NCBI GenBank assembly: GCA_029204225.1 | Contig: CM055104.1 | Span: 52,568,294 to 52,632,293 of the forward strand | Origin: Diphasiastrum complanatum | Lineage: Eukaryota > Streptophyta > Lycopodiopsida > Lycopodiales > Lycopodiaceae | Direction of reading: 5' to 3' | DNA: 64,000 nucleotides | In this document: positions 46,515 through 58,405 of the stretch, one piece after another | Numbering within the stretch: position 1 is the stretch's first letter | Layout of the letters: the number at the start of each line of letters is the position of its first letter | Position numbers and translations under genes: made by a program | Notes under the pieces: model-generated | What the model saw: only the letters and a program-made list of their open reading frames with translations | Database searches by the model: none | Told to the model about the DNA's origin: nothing

Positions 46515-47191
46515 TTTACATTAATAAAGTTATGAGTGGATCTCATGTCAAAAAGAACATTAACAACTTGATCATTAACTTTACCTTTAATGCAAATAAG
46601 GTCATTAGGACCAAAAACTAAAGAAGTAAGGAAACAAACATCCATCTCATTACTTCGAGATAGATTACTTGAGGTTGAAGCTTGTTTTTTGATGCAATCA
46701 CGTGCAAGGTGGCCCTCGCCATTGCACTTGAAGCACATGTTCTCTATGAGCTTCAGCTTTATCATTGCCACCATGATGGTTTTTAAAGTTTTTCTTAATT
46801 TTCTTAGGATTGTTGGAATTGGGATGTGTTTCATCAACAACTTCCCTATCCTTCCTCTTAAATTAAAAACCTTTTTTCATCTCATGAAGTTGTTGACCCC
46901 TAGGTGGCTTAGGTGTGTCATCAAGTATTTTGCAGTCCTAATAGCATCTTCGAAGGTTTTTGGATGGTTCCTACAAACATCCACTTGATAATCTTTTGGT
47001 AATCCATCAATGAACATTAACATTTGTACCTTAGGCAGAATATCACTATAAAGTGGATTCAGGTACTCATGAAAATCTTGAATAAATTGTTCCAAACCTT
47101 TATTCATGGTTAGATGACTCAACTTTTGGAAGTGTTCATAGTCATCTATTGTTACATCCAATGCAAATAAAAAACATTTACTTCTATTCAT
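46499..47191 (-). pseudogene. Ty3 gag, truncated and frameshifted, with start of protease
   Basis: Minus strand 47191-46877 encodes gag capsid-like sequence (GLEQFIQDFHEYLNPLYSDI, FIDGLPKDYQVDV, TFEDAIRTAKYLM). After a frameshift, 46840-46499 encodes a CCHC knuckle (CFKCNGEGHLARDC) and the beginning of the protease. There the active-site motif reads FDMRSTHNFI, where DSGATHNFI would be expected. The capsid part is shorter than usual. Confidence 0.85.
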
Positions 47192-48101
47192 TCAATCTTA
47201 TTGTTTGTAAGCTCAATCCAAGCCTACTATTTGCAAGCTTAATCCAAGCTTAAGAGAAAAACAACAACATGCTACATTTGCCTTAATCAAAAGCAAAAAT
47301 GAAAACCAAATTCTTATGTAAACTTCAATTAACTAGTCCAAGCTAATGTTTACATAAACTTTCCATTCCCATTCCAATTCCATTTGTCATTTCAAAAGCA
47401 ACCAAAGTTTTCACGTTTCTCACTATTCTAGATTTCCAAATCTAAGAAATTAGTGTCTAAAAATGGATAACTAATGAAGCTTTAGCAAAACTTCAATTAA
47501 CAGATCTGATTTTCAGATTTACAGGTATGAAAATTAGAACTTCAAAATGACAAAAAATAGAATTTCAAAACTTGTTTTATGCACAAAGATACACTACCAT
47601 TCCCTTCCTACATTGCCATCTTCATGAAACTAGGAGATAGAAAGGTGTAACTAATGAAGTTTGAATGAAAAATTCACTTCTTAGATCTGATTTTCAGATT
47701 TACAGGTTTGAAAACAGAATTTCAAAATGAAAATCAGAACTTCAAACACTTCATTTATGCAAAAAAAACACTAGTTTTGATCAAAACACAAAGCTAGAAT
47801 CAATCTTTTTGCCAAAAAAAAGTTTGTGTATGTAGAGGAAGACTTCCTCTACCCATCCCACAAATAATTTTTCAGAACTTTTAAAAACCCAAAGCCCCCT
47901 TTAAAACTTCTCTAACATGATAAAAAATCAGCCCCTAAACATTTCTATAAGCATCACTACTCTCTTCGAAAGAGAACTAGATTCACTGGGTACTTTAACT
48001 ACAAGCTTCCTACAACTAGAGAAGCCTATAATCTTCCCCAAAAAAATTTAGTTGGTGATCTTAATAGAACTTGAAGAAGGTTAAAAAGGTTACCATCCTT
48101 T
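47192..48101 (-). other. Untranslated leader of the Ty3 element with a doubled segment
   Basis: About 900 bp without coding sequence between the primer-binding site and gag. A segment of about 130 bp containing ACTAATGAAG and AGATCTGATTTTCAGATTTA occurs twice (about 47462-47590 and 47645-47775) with moderate divergence. It is likely the packaging/leader region plus gag 5' sequence lost by decay. Confidence 0.6.
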
Positions 48102-48106
48102 GTCTA

Positions 48107-48118
48107 GCTCTGATACCA
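48107..48118 (-). other. Primer-binding site of the Ty3 element
   Basis: The minus strand reads TGGTATCAGAGC one base after the LTR end, complementary to initiator Met-tRNA. Confidence 0.92.
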
Positions 48119-48119
48119 C

Positions 48120-49198
48120 TTTTACAAGTAGAGGTGAGGAAGTCCTCCAAATCCAAGGTAGAGCCTCCAAATGTCCTCCAAGCAACCTGCAAGCTTCAAG
48201 ATGCTCCCCAACTCCAAGCTAGGATGCCTCCACCTGCAAGTAAGGATCTGCAAGCCTCCAAGGATCTCTCCTCCACCTGTGTCCCTACTCTTTAGACACA
48301 AAGATAGATAACAAGCTGGCCTCAAGTATTCACCACCCAACCATAACTAGATCCAAGCTCCAAGCAAGACCTATCTAGCACCCCCTTGCTAACCATAAAC
48401 AAATCACAAGCATACCACAACACTCCATAGCATTCTCAAGATTCAGACCCTACTTATGTCCCATACCATAAGCAAGATCCAAACCTCAAGCATACTACCA
48501 CAAGAAAGCACTTTACACAGTTGTAACAACACTAGAGCATAAGTAAAGCAAACAAGAGAGATCTCCCCCTCCCAATGGGCGCCCTACTACCCTCATATAG
48601 ATGGCCCATGGACCCCTTCAATGCACTATGGATTTTCATGCACATCCAATGAGAGAGAGAGAGCCTAGGGGAGTTAAAGAATCTCCAAGAGCCTCCATAG
48701 GCTTATGGAAGGTCAAAAGACTCCTTCCATAACTTATGACTCTTTGAATGTCTTTCTTGTGGGAGTTGGCAACTCAATGGACACTTTAGAAGGGTGCCCT
48801 CCTACTAGGTCCCATTGCCCAAGTTGTGCATGTATACTTTGGTCCTAGACCAATAAAGTGATATGGTTCAAGGTTGAGGCCCAAGGTTTTAGAAAAATAG
48901 TCATCCAATGACTTTCTACAACCTCACTAGGTTCGATACCTCCATCTAAGGCATAGACACCTACCTGCCCTTAACCAAAGACACTAGTACCTTAGTCTAA
49001 GGTACCTACCCTTAATATTAAGGGTACTCCTTATCCAAAGGTCACGTGACTCCATACCTCCAACTAAGGTATAGTCACATGCCTGCCCTTATCCAAGGAA
49101 ACATACCCTTAATCCTAAGGGTACCTTGCCATTTAGCCCCCAACACTAAATGGACTAGTAGCGGTCTGAAGTACTGCTAGTTACATAGGTATATAACA
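48120..49198 (-). repeat. 5' LTR of the Ty3 element (1079 bp)
   Basis: Minus-strand start TGTTATATACCTATG at 49198 and end CTTGTAAAA at 48120. It is followed by the target duplication TTTCA at 49199-49203. It carries an extra segment (GGTCCTAGACCAATAAAGTG region) absent from the 3' LTR. Confidence 0.92.
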
Positions 49199-49742
49199 TT
49201 TCAACTTGAAAGAAAACTGCTTTTCTACATAAGCTTTGAAAGTAAGAAAAACATCATAGACCATGGCTTTTGAAGACAACATATAGATCCAAGAATATCT
49301 TGTATAATCATCTACAAAGGAAACAAAGCAATTTGCCCTCCTTTGCTCTTAGTTGATGAGAAATGAACATCAGAGTGCACTAGTTCAAATGGTTGCTTTG
49401 TTTTGATGCTTGATCTAGGAAAAGGCCTTCTGTGTGATTTTGCCAGCACACAAGCTTCACAATGTAGAAGCTCCTTTGATAGTATCTTTGGTAGTCCAAC
49501 AACTTTTCCTTTCTTGACCATAGATTGCATGGCTTTGAAATTGGGATGACCCATTCTCTTGTGCCACAGATCCTCCTGAAGAACCTTGGTCTCATAAGCA
49601 ATATCTGAAATGTTAGCACTCTCCCTGGAATCTAGTTTGTACAACTTACCAGTTCTAGATCCTCTAGTAATAACTTCATTTTCTCTTGAGATTATGCACT
49701 TGTCAACTTGAAACTTGACATCCAATCCACTATCAAACAACT
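49199..49742 (-). pseudogene. Copia family D pre-integrase and integrase N-terminal half, inverted
   Basis: On the minus strand: GLDVKFQVDKCIISRENEVI, LWHKRMGHPNFKAM and CEACVLAKSHRR (zinc-binding HHCC) then FELVHSDVH, followed after a frameshift by RYSWIYMLSSKAMVYDVFLT and FKAYVEKQFSFKL up to the TTTCA site. It joins in frame with 42430-42131 once the Ty3 element is removed. The inversion breakpoint is at about 49742, where RNase H coding begins on the plus strand. Confidence 0.88.
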
Positions 49743-50115
49743 GTTCTTTGTGAAGTTGAGTACAAATCTCTTACAACCACAACAAAGGAGATTTTATGGA
49801 TCAGTAGGCTACTTTTAGAGCTAAAGTGTTATGCAGATGAAGATCTTCCAATTATCAAGAATGACAACATTTCTGCTCAGGCTCTTGCAAATAATCCAGT
49901 TTCCATGCAAGGAGCAAACACATCGAGGTAGCTTATCATTTTTTAAGAGAAAAAGTCATTGGGAGAGAGATCTCACTGGAGCATGTTGATTCTACAAATT
50001 GTGTTACAGATCTTCTCACCAAGCCACTACTCAAGAATGTCTTTATCAAGATGAGATCTAACCTTGGCCTAATTTCGAAGTCTATATTGATAGGAACATA
50101 AATTTTAAGGAGGAG
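49743..50115 (+). pseudogene. Copia family D RNase H end
   Basis: Plus-strand CEVEYKSLTTTTKEILWISR, LKCYADEDLPIIKNDNISAQ and ALANNPVSMQGANT, then in another frame the HIEVAYHF-like and VTDLLTKPLLKNVFIKM parts. A purine tract AAGGAGGAG leads to the LTR at 50116. The two RT palm-containing domains that should precede it are absent. Confidence 0.85.
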
Positions 50116-50852
50116 TGTGAAGATTATTACAATATTTTCTTCCTGTCTCGAGTTTGGGTGCATGCCCATGGTTATTTCCACTATATTTCATGTTGTATTG
50201 GCATTAAATGTATGTGAATTGAGCACATAACCTTCTAGTATAGGTCGTATTTGAGTTAGGTAGATTCAATTTTGATGACATGAAGAAGTTTAGATAGCAT
50301 GCAACCTCATACTATATGCATGCAAGCCACATGCAATCAGTGCGTGCAACATGCAAAATGGTTTTTGTGATCTACACATGTCTAGGCAATTTTATGAGTT
50401 GACATGCAGTACATGCAACATCCATGCATGCTGTTACACATGTGGATCTCTGGTAGGTGAATTAGTTTAGTTAAGTGGACTTCCCATGCAACTCCACTGT
50501 AGGAATGCGAGTCTCTCTCATGTAGAGAAAGCTTGGCATGTTTTGCCATATTGTGAATAATGAGATTTTGGTGTTTTGGACTCATTCTCTCTCTACCCGA
50601 GTTCTCTTTCATTGATTTTCTCTCTACACCCGAGAGCAGCCTGTTTTTCCCATACTGAACACTTAGAAGAATTATTTCTGACATTCAATTCTCATAGTAA
50701 TAAGTTAGATTTTTCAATCAGATGTATGCCATTGTGCTCTTGTCATAGATTTTTCAAGTATACTATTCTCTGATCAATCTTGTGCAATCACAACACCTCG
50801 GTAAGATCCTGTAGGGTGTGTGGTGAAGTTCACACATGCTAAAAACTTCACA
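50116..50852 (+). repeat. 3' LTR of Copia family D (about 737 bp)
   Basis: Starts TGTGAAGATTATTAC after the purine tract. CTTCACA at 50846-50852 would form a perfect 7-bp terminal inverted repeat with TGTGAAG, so I place the end there. No second copy is present in the window to confirm it. Confidence 0.6.
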
Positions 50853-51300
50853 AAAAAATGTCTATTATCAAAAATAAGTTTTACAACAAAACTTTGAGAG
50901 CTGTCTGTTTCCCAGATCAACGCGTCGGCGCAAGAGAGATGCTCTCTCTTAAGACTAACTAGTATTATTATTCTAGTTCTGTTTGTGCATGCTACACACA
51001 TGTATCTCTATCTCGAGTAACTAGCTACTGCTTGCTACTTCTGCGTTTGTATGTGCACGCTACTTTCTCTCTCACGTTGATCCTATATGTAAGAGAACGG
51101 AGAGATGATTAAGCTAATCTATAGTAATAAAAATAAGTGTTATGTTAATCATAACAACTTCATGTTAGTTGTCTCTATCTTCTGTGCTTTAGCTACATTC
51201 AGCTTGTTAAACTATTTTTTCATGCATCGGTTTAATTTTGTGAAACGCGAAAAAGGTTGATTTTGCATTTTTCAAAAAGTGCGAACTACACGTGGAACAA
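50853..51300. other. Non-coding flank between retroelement fragments
   Basis: I see no coding sequence or recognisable repeat boundary here, only short GAGA/CTCT runs. Confidence 0.4.
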
Positions 51301-51597
51301 CTATGGAGACATGTGCACAAAAAAATTGACTTTTTTGAAAAACCCAAAGAATGCAAAAAGTCGGCGGAAACATTTTCTGAGTTCTCGTCCATCTATGAAC
51401 TGTTTGAGCCATGTCAACTTGTTAGCCATCTTGGCCGCATTAACATATTCTACCTCACAAGATGATTGGGCAGTTATTGTCTGCTTCTTACTAACCCAAA
51501 GAACAGCTGCATCTACTGCTATGGTGCATCTTCTTGAAATGATTTTGCAGTCGTCTTTCATGGATGCCCACCTTGCATCGCTGTAGGACTTGACCTG
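51301..51597 (-). pseudogene. Copia RNase H fragment
   Basis: Minus-strand YSDARWASMKDDCKIISRR, then WVSKKQTITAQSSCEVEYVN and AAKMANKLTWLKQFID: the first half of a Copia RNase H with its Asp and Glu-containing motifs. It degenerates after DGREL. No LTR is linked to it. Confidence 0.85.
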
Positions 51598-51998
51598 AAA
51601 TCTTGCATCTCAAGAATAACAAAGGCCATAGTCCTTTGTATGCTGTGGTATTGTATGATCCTCTTGGCGATTTTCCAGTGCATGGGTCATGGATTAATAT
51701 TAAATTGGCTCAGTTTGTGTAAGCAATGTTTGGCCTCATATTATATGCCAGGTACATTAGAGAACCAATCAGCCTTCTGGAAGGCTTATCGAGCATCGCT
51801 TGCTATTCTTCTTTGCTTCTGGGACAGTCTTCATTGGTCAGAACTGTACCATGTGTTAGAAATTCACAATTCTAGCTTGACTAGTTTTGGTCATATGACT
51901 TGTATATGGTTAGATAGTCATGATTTGGCTTGTCACACATGCCAAATAGCATAGGATTCCATTCATAAGGATGTTCTTAAGTTGACCTAAGTGATAGA

Positions 51999-53077
51999 TG
52001 TTGGAAGGAGGTGTGAAAAGATAGGCCAAATAGAATCGAATAAAAAGAATTCGAACAACAAGAAAGAAAACTTATCATGCGCAGCGGAATAAATTATCTT
52101 CCTCTTTCTCTATGCGTGACTACGCCTATCTTCTCTTTCTCTATGCAGGACTACACCTATCAATTTCGAACAAAACAATAGTGATAAAAATCACGTTCGA
52201 CCTTGTAATAACTAGCTTTGAAATCATTAGTACTACAATGATTACGTAGCCAAACATTAAGCATTGAATTATCAGACAAATAATCAGTCGCAAAGAACTA
52301 CAGAAACACATACATTCTGAGATGAACTTGAATGCAATAAGAAGATAATATTGATTCAGTATGAAAATGAAACAGATGTAAATGAATACAACAAGTTGCG
52401 GATCAAAGCCACGTACTCTAAGCTATCTCTGAACGACTAAAATAAATCTGAATTAAGCACAATGCTAATAAGCAGTAAGCTCAATAGCAATCTCTAAACA
52501 ACTCTAAAGAAGTGAGCTAGAATGCTCAAGAGTGTCCAAGCTCGCAGGCTTGAAAGAGAGAACGCTAACTATTTAATACTTGATGATTGATCTTCATGCT
52601 TCAATGCTTGAGATGTAAGAATACAGACAACGATTTATACTAAACAATTAGGTCATCAAATGCATCATTGAGTTGGCTGTGATGTGCTGGCATCCATCCA
52701 GTTAGGACTTTTCAGAAATTACTTGTCTGATGAATGAATGCAAGTTGGTGGATTTGAAAGTAAACAATTTGTCGGTAGATTTAAACGTAAACTGCAACTC
52801 TGCAAAAATGAACGTAAACTATTATGCGAAAAATACGAAAACTGAGAAGGTCTTCACCAACGGTATTTCCTTAATATTTGAGGCATATGGCATTTTGCAA
52901 AAAAGCCTAAGTGAGAAAAAACCCGAAAGACGAAAATCCTAAAAATGCCGACATTGTGAGCCGTTTTTGAGTAGTTATGCAGACTGTGTAAAAACATGAA
53001 TAAATCTGTAGGTTTGGATAAAAGTTGGACGAAGATTAAAATGTCGATTAGTCGATTAGTAGGAGAATAATCCAACA
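51999..53077 (-). repeat. 3' LTR of Copia family H (1079 bp)
   Basis: The ends are perfect inverted repeats (TGTTGGA ... TCCAACA). On the minus strand it follows the purine tract AAGGGAGAG that ends the RNase H at 53085. It contains GACGAAAATCC and CGAAAAA motifs. The partner LTR is not in the window. Confidence 0.85.
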
Positions 53078-53084
53078 CTCTCCC

Positions 53085-53698
53085 TTAATCTGAATCCATG
53101 AATGTTTTGACCTTCAAACTTAGTTTTGCATAGAATTTTATGTGTGCATCCAAGCTTAATGCTTTCGTAAAAATATCTGCTGTCATATCTTGCGTTCGAC
53201 AGTACTGCAATCTGACCTCTTTGTCAAGAACTTTGCTTCTAACATAGTGATACTTGAGTTCAATGTGCTTACTCCTAGAATGAAACCTAGGGTTGGCTGA
53301 CAAGGCAATAGCACTTTGATTATTACACAAATATAATGCTAGAGCAAATTGATTCAGACCTATTTTTGAAAGTAAGTTTCTCAACCACTAAGTGACTTGT
53401 GAGGCTACGATATACTCTAATTCTGTAGAAGATAGAGCTATCGAAGTTTTCTTGTGACTATTCCAAGAAATAGGACCATTATTGAGGAAGAATGTAAACC
53501 CATAAGTGGATTTACAAGTGTCTACATCTCCTGTCCAACTTGCATATGTGTAACCACCGAGTAAATTGAGTTTGTCGTTGTCGACTATTCCATAACAAAT
53601 GCAAAAGTCCATAGTAGCTTGAAGATATCTCATGACTCTGATGAGAGCCTTCCAATGTGTTATACCAGGGTTAGTCATAAACTGACTTAGGGATGTGA
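53085..53698 (-). pseudogene. Copia family H RNase H and RT end
   Basis: The minus strand 53678-53388 encodes the RT-RNase H connection (MTNPGITHWKALIRVMRYLQ, YASWTGDVDTCKSTYGFTFF, WNSHKKTSIALSSTELEYIV). After a stop, 53384-53085 encodes the end (LYLCNNQSAIALSANPRFHS, HIELKYHYVRSKV, DMTADIFTKAL). Catalytic acidic residues are largely kept. Upstream domains are cut off at about 53698 by the LTR of family F. Confidence 0.9.
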
Positions 53699-53699
53699 G

Positions 53700-54414
53700 A
53701 TTTTAATGCTCAGCCTTAACAATTGTTCAAGTAATGAGCATCCTGAAGACAGCCGAAGGCCGACTACATGTTTTGGACCTTCGCATTTTTCGCACTCTTC
53801 ACTTTTGCCTTAAAGACATTTTTTATGTACCTTCGTCTTTTTTGCCTTCTTCTCATTTTTCGCACCTTCGGGAAATAAAAAAACGACACAGTGACCAAAA
53901 TCCATTCTAGGCCTACCTTAAGCATTCTAAGGCACTTTCGGATTTTTCGTTTTTCCAACAGAGGTGGATCGATGTCGCCAACTTATCATCAACCCTAAAA
54001 ATAGCTGGACAACAAAATATCCAAAGGACGGTTGCCTACTTTGTACATACATAAGAGTGGCGTAAAGAGCATTAAATGCTTGTAAGATATTTTTGAAGAC
54101 ACCTGTAAATATATACTACTGGCTAGATCAAGCTAAGTGTTAAGAAATTTTTGTTTTAACATTAACTAGAGCTCTTTTGTAGCCAATGTTATCATGCCCA
54201 ACAAGCTGAAGTTATTACTTCAAGTCATTGTACTCACTATTGATATTAATCAAAGTGCAAATTTCATGTCTCAGTATCGTATTGTTCATTTGCGCAATTT
54301 GTATGAATGATTCATCTTGAATATTCTTGCTGCTAACTGTAGTATTTCCGATCCTACACGCCTACGCCCAAAGCCTCGAGCTTCTGTTGCCGGTCATCCC
54401 CACATTTTACGACA
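53700..54414 (+). repeat. 5' LTR of Copia family F (left end approximate)
   Basis: Ends TTTTACGACA at 54414, immediately before a primer-binding site. The left edge lies where family H coding stops, near 53700, but I could not fix the TG. It contains several TTCGCA / CTTCG motifs in its first 260 bp. Confidence 0.65.
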
Positions 54415-54425
54415 TGGTATCAGAG
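54415..54425 (+). other. Primer-binding site of Copia family F
   Basis: TGGTATCAGAG follows directly on the LTR end CA. Confidence 0.9.
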
Positions 54426-54557
54426 TGGGCATTTCAGTAATCTACATTTCTACTCTAGATTATCAGTATTGTTTCTATCAAGACGTCTTTCGAACAAACG
54501 CGTAACCAACAGTATTTCAACATTCGTTGTTTCTACCAACGATCTCGTTCAATCAGA

Positions 54558-57224
54558 ATGGATCCATCATCTAGTTCATCTCTCATTGACAAACTCGATG
54601 GAGATAACTACCATCTCTGAAAATTCAAGATGAGGGTCATACTACTAGCCAAAAGACTATGGGACATCGTTGATGGCACAGAGCTCAAACCAGAAGGTGA
54701 TGCAGCCAGCATCACCAAGTGGAGACTGAGAGATGACAAAGCATTTGTCATGATCACCCTCAACATCAAGGATACTCAGATCAGCCACATACGTGTTGTT
54801 CAGACTGCTAAGGATGCATGGGACATCCTAGCAATGCTCTACAATATCAGGGATGTGATGTCCAAATTACACTTGAGAAATAAATTCTTCACCCTGAGAA
54901 TGTCTAACGCAGAGAGTGTTTCAAGTCACCTCAACATTTTCAAAAATCTTATGGAGCAAATGACTACAACTGGCTCAGTCATAGAAAATTCTGATGCTCT
55001 CATGACTCTATTAACGAGCCTACCTTAAGCCTACAAAAATTGGGTTATGGCAATTTTCAACCCAAGAGAACCTCACTCTGTCAAGAGTAATTTCGTTGCA
55101 CCTACAAGAGGAGATCAGAAGATCTGCATCCTCCTCAGGCTCAGGATAGGATTCTCAAGTTTTATATTAAAAAAATTCAGAAGTTTAAATCCAAGAGATC
55201 TACAAAGTCAAGTTATACTGACAAGAAGAGCAATATGCATACTAGACTAAATTCTGGTTCAGGATTGAATTTAGCCTCTTCATCATTCCAACCAGTGCAG
55301 AAACCATTCTGTACATACTATAAGAGGACTGGCCATGAAATCAAGAACTGTTGAACTTTGATATACAACAACAAAAAGAAAAAGCAGTTCCAACAACAAG
55401 CACACAGTGCAACAACTAGTCACTCAATCCAACCACAAGATGAAGATGAAGCAGCGTTCATGACCAAAGTTGAAAAACATCAAGATATCGACTCCTGGTA
55501 TCTAGATTCCGGAGCAACTCAACATATGACTCACCATTGTGATTGGTACAAAGACTACAAGTCATTTACCCACGCTAGAGTTGTGCAACTTGGAGACAAC
55601 TCATCACATTCAATCGAAGGTGAGGTGAAGTCAAGTTCTTGTCCAATGTTCTCCACGTTTTAAATCTAAAAAAAAATATGCACTCAGCTAGTAGAATCAC
55701 CGATTCTGGTCGGAAGGTCAAATTCAATATAGAAGGCTGCACAATTTTTGACAAATCTTGGAAGGTTCTAGCCTATGGAAGAAGAAGCAACTATCTTTAC
55801 AAACTTAGTCCCTGGTACTCTTCTAACAGTCAAACTCTTTACACAGCCACTTTTGAATCAACTGATATGCTACGACATTTCAACAATATTCAACAAATGT
55901 CTGTTCAGAGTCTAGTACAAGATGTGACTTTTGTCAACAAGCCAACTTTTCCATTTGAAAGCTATATTATCAGCAAGCTTGCTAGAAGTCCCTTCATTTC
56001 AGATTCAGTTCATACTTCCAAAGGCTTGCTTGACCTTGTACATAGCGACATTTGTGGCCCAATGCAAACTACTTCGACAAGGGGAGCTCTCTATTTTCTA
56101 ACCTTCATTGTTGACTTCTCACGAATGATTGCTACTTACTTTTTGAAGAACAAATCCAATGAGTTCAAGTTCTTCAAGCAATTGAAGACGTCTACACAAA
56201 ACTAGACCGAGAGGAAGATCACGTCTCTATGCACAGATGGAGGGGGAGAGTATATCTCCATGGAATTCAAGGCATTCACCAATAGAGATGTCATTTTTGT
56301 GGAAAACCAGTTCATCGACCACAAGGAAAAAGTTGCTGACAAATTCGACCCAAAGGATCGAACAACCAAATTCAGATCTAGTCATTCAACTATAGGAAAT
56401 TGACTCAGACAATGAATCAGAACCTCAACGAGTCAGCTCACATCAGAGGACCAAAGTTCAACCTAGAAGGTTGAACATGTCCAGACAGCCTCCATCCAGA
56501 TTTATGGATGATCTTGTCTGCTACTTTGTGCAGGAACCAACCATCGTTTCTGAGGCTATGTCTACTTCTGATGCTGACCACCGTTTTTTAGGCTATGTCT
56601 ACTCCTAAAAAGCAGCTATGGACACCAAATTCGATTCTCTAATAAAGAGTCAAACATGGACAGTCACAAAGCTGCCAAAGGATTGAAATCCGATCCCATA
56701 CAAATGGATATTCAAGGCAAAGTATGATGTTGAAGGAAGGCTCAATTGCTACAAGGCTAGGCTAGTTGCCAAAGGCTACTCCCAGATTCTAGATTTGGAC
56801 TATTTTGAAACCTTCAGTCCAGTTGTCAAACATGCTTCGATCCGCCTACGCCTCTCCTTTGCAGTTGTAGCAGACCTTGAAGTCCATCAAATGGATGTCC
56901 AAACAGCTTTTCAAATGAAATCTATATGACATAGCCAAAGGGATATGAACTCAACGGCAAGAAACAACATCTTGTATGTATAATCCACAAGGCACTCTAC
57001 AGGCTGAAACAGTCACCCAGAGCCTGGTTCCAAAAAATCAATGCATTTTTTTATCGAGATGGTTTTATTCCAAACTCAGCAGACTCGAATGTATACTTCA
57101 AGTCTATATTAGATTACTTCATCATCATCACTCTCTCTATGTAGATGATACACTCCTATTCAATAACGATCTGAATCTGATGAAGGAAACAAAATACATG
57201 CTGGCCCAGGATGAAGAAACGAAA
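54558..57224 (+). pseudogene. Copia family F polyprotein, broken and truncated in RT
   Basis: Gag starts MDPSSSSSLIDKLDGDNYHL with a TGA where Trp is expected, then runs 54630-55028 (LWDIVDGTELKPEGDAASIT). The protease (WYLDSGATQHMTHHCDWYK) lies at about 55490, pre-integrase and integrase start (LLDLVHSDICGPMQT, FIVDFSRMIATYF) at 55639-56205. The rest of the integrase is mostly deleted (CTDGGGEYISMEFKAF is joined to a distant segment near 56300). RT pieces (YKWIFKAKYDVEGRLNCYKA, DYFETFSPVVKHASIRL, and SLYVDDTLLFNN with intact YVDD at about 57133) carry several stops. The element ends at 57224, where the family B LTR starts. Confidence 0.88.
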
Positions 57225-58231
57225 TGTTTCTAACTACAAAGCCTTGCTAGTTTTCAACCCTCAGCCTGACGAAGATGTTCGTAAACACAAAAGTTGGGAG
57301 ACATGAAGCACAAAAAGTTCTGCGAACACGAAAGTCAAAGGAAATGAAGATGAACGGTTCGCAAACATGAAAGTCAAAGCAGACGAAGACAAACGGTTCG
57401 CAAACACGAAAGATTCACGAATGATAGTCTTTTGCGGTCCAGTACGAGAGAAGGCAAACGACCAAAATGAAACCAACGACGAAAAAGAAACCTTCTTCTG
57501 TCCTCTACACTCCAAAGAGTACCAGCGAGATTATGGAAGTACCCAGAAGTACAAATATCTGATCTGATGGCATGACGTCAGCTGATACATTTTAGGTCGT
57601 GGCTAATCTGCCACTCTTGTATTTCCTAGATTAGTTGTAGATGCTTAATTACTCTAATCTTAGATTTACATAGAGTGACTATACTTACTGGATAGTACTT
57701 TACATATAGATTAACAGAGTACACATATAGTGTAACATAGTAGTCTTATGTAAGTAAGCAATCAAGACGAAATACAGAATACATGTCCACCTGCATGCAA
57801 AGACAATTCTGTCTAGGATCTGTAGATCCAACTGTCCGCTAGTAAAGTGAGACGATTGCTCGTGAGAGAACTGTGTTTCTCCCATGCCAACGCACTGCAT
57901 GGATTTGCATGCAGTGCTTGAAGAAATCAGAGTAAACTCAATATAGATTTCTTGTTGTGTCTGATCTTGAATGCAAATGCGTCTGCTGTTTATTCATGTG
58001 TCTAAGTTTCCTTGTTCATTTGAATTTCGCACCTTGGTTGAAACTATGTTGAATGCTGCATTAATTTTATAAACGTAGATCAACAGTGCCTGACTACACT
58101 CTGGAGGATTACAGGAGTGATTCAGCTGGCAGTGTCCAGCGATCGCATCTAAACTCCATCCGAGGGCAAGAGAGTCGTGGTTCCTTTGTGAAAGCCTCGC
58201 GACTGCAATCCTCATTCATTCACACTCTTTG
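57225..58231 (+). repeat. 5' LTR of Copia family B (about 1 kb)
   Basis: Starts TGTTTCTAACTACAAAGCC and runs to the primer-binding region at 58233. The first 250 bp are rich in ACGAAG and GAAAGTCAAA motifs. Related fragments lie at 29842-30447 and, inverted, 40020-40640. The exact 3' end is unclear because the adjoining region is repeated. Confidence 0.82.
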
Positions 58232-58306
58232 GTGGTATCAGAGCATATCACACTCTTCAGTGGTATCAGAGCATATCACATTCTCTTCAGTGGTATCAAA
58301 GCTGAT
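58224..58306 (+). repeat. Triplicated primer-binding site region
   Basis: TGGTATCAGAGCATATCAC occurs at 58233 and again about 26 bp later, then TGGTATCAAAGCTGATC follows about 28 bp further. Each copy is preceded by CTCTTTGG or CTCTTCAG. Thus there are three tandem copies of the Met-tRNA primer-binding site with its flank. Confidence 0.92.
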
Positions 58307-58405
58307 CATCCTATCATATTCTAACATAGCCAAGAATCTAGCAAATCCAAAAGGCCAAGCATTCAAACAAACAACCATCAACAAGGGAACAGACTCCAAG
58401 AAACA

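Larger units (their letters stand above)
42436..49198 (-). mobile_element. Structurally complete Ty3/Gypsy retrotransposon (6763 bp), coding-defective
   Basis: The element has two LTRs of about 1 kb (42436-43450 and 48120-49198), a primer-binding site, gag, protease-RT-RNase H, integrase, a purine tract before the 3' LTR, and a 5-bp target duplication TTTCA. Order on the minus strand (PR-RT-RH-IN) is that of Ty3/Gypsy. It is nested inside the integrase gene of an inverted Copia fragment. All reading frames are damaged (see the gene entries), so it could only be moved with help. The two LTRs differ by an indel of about 60 bp, a second of about 10 bp and scattered substitutions, so the insertion is not recent. 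Confidence 0.95.
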
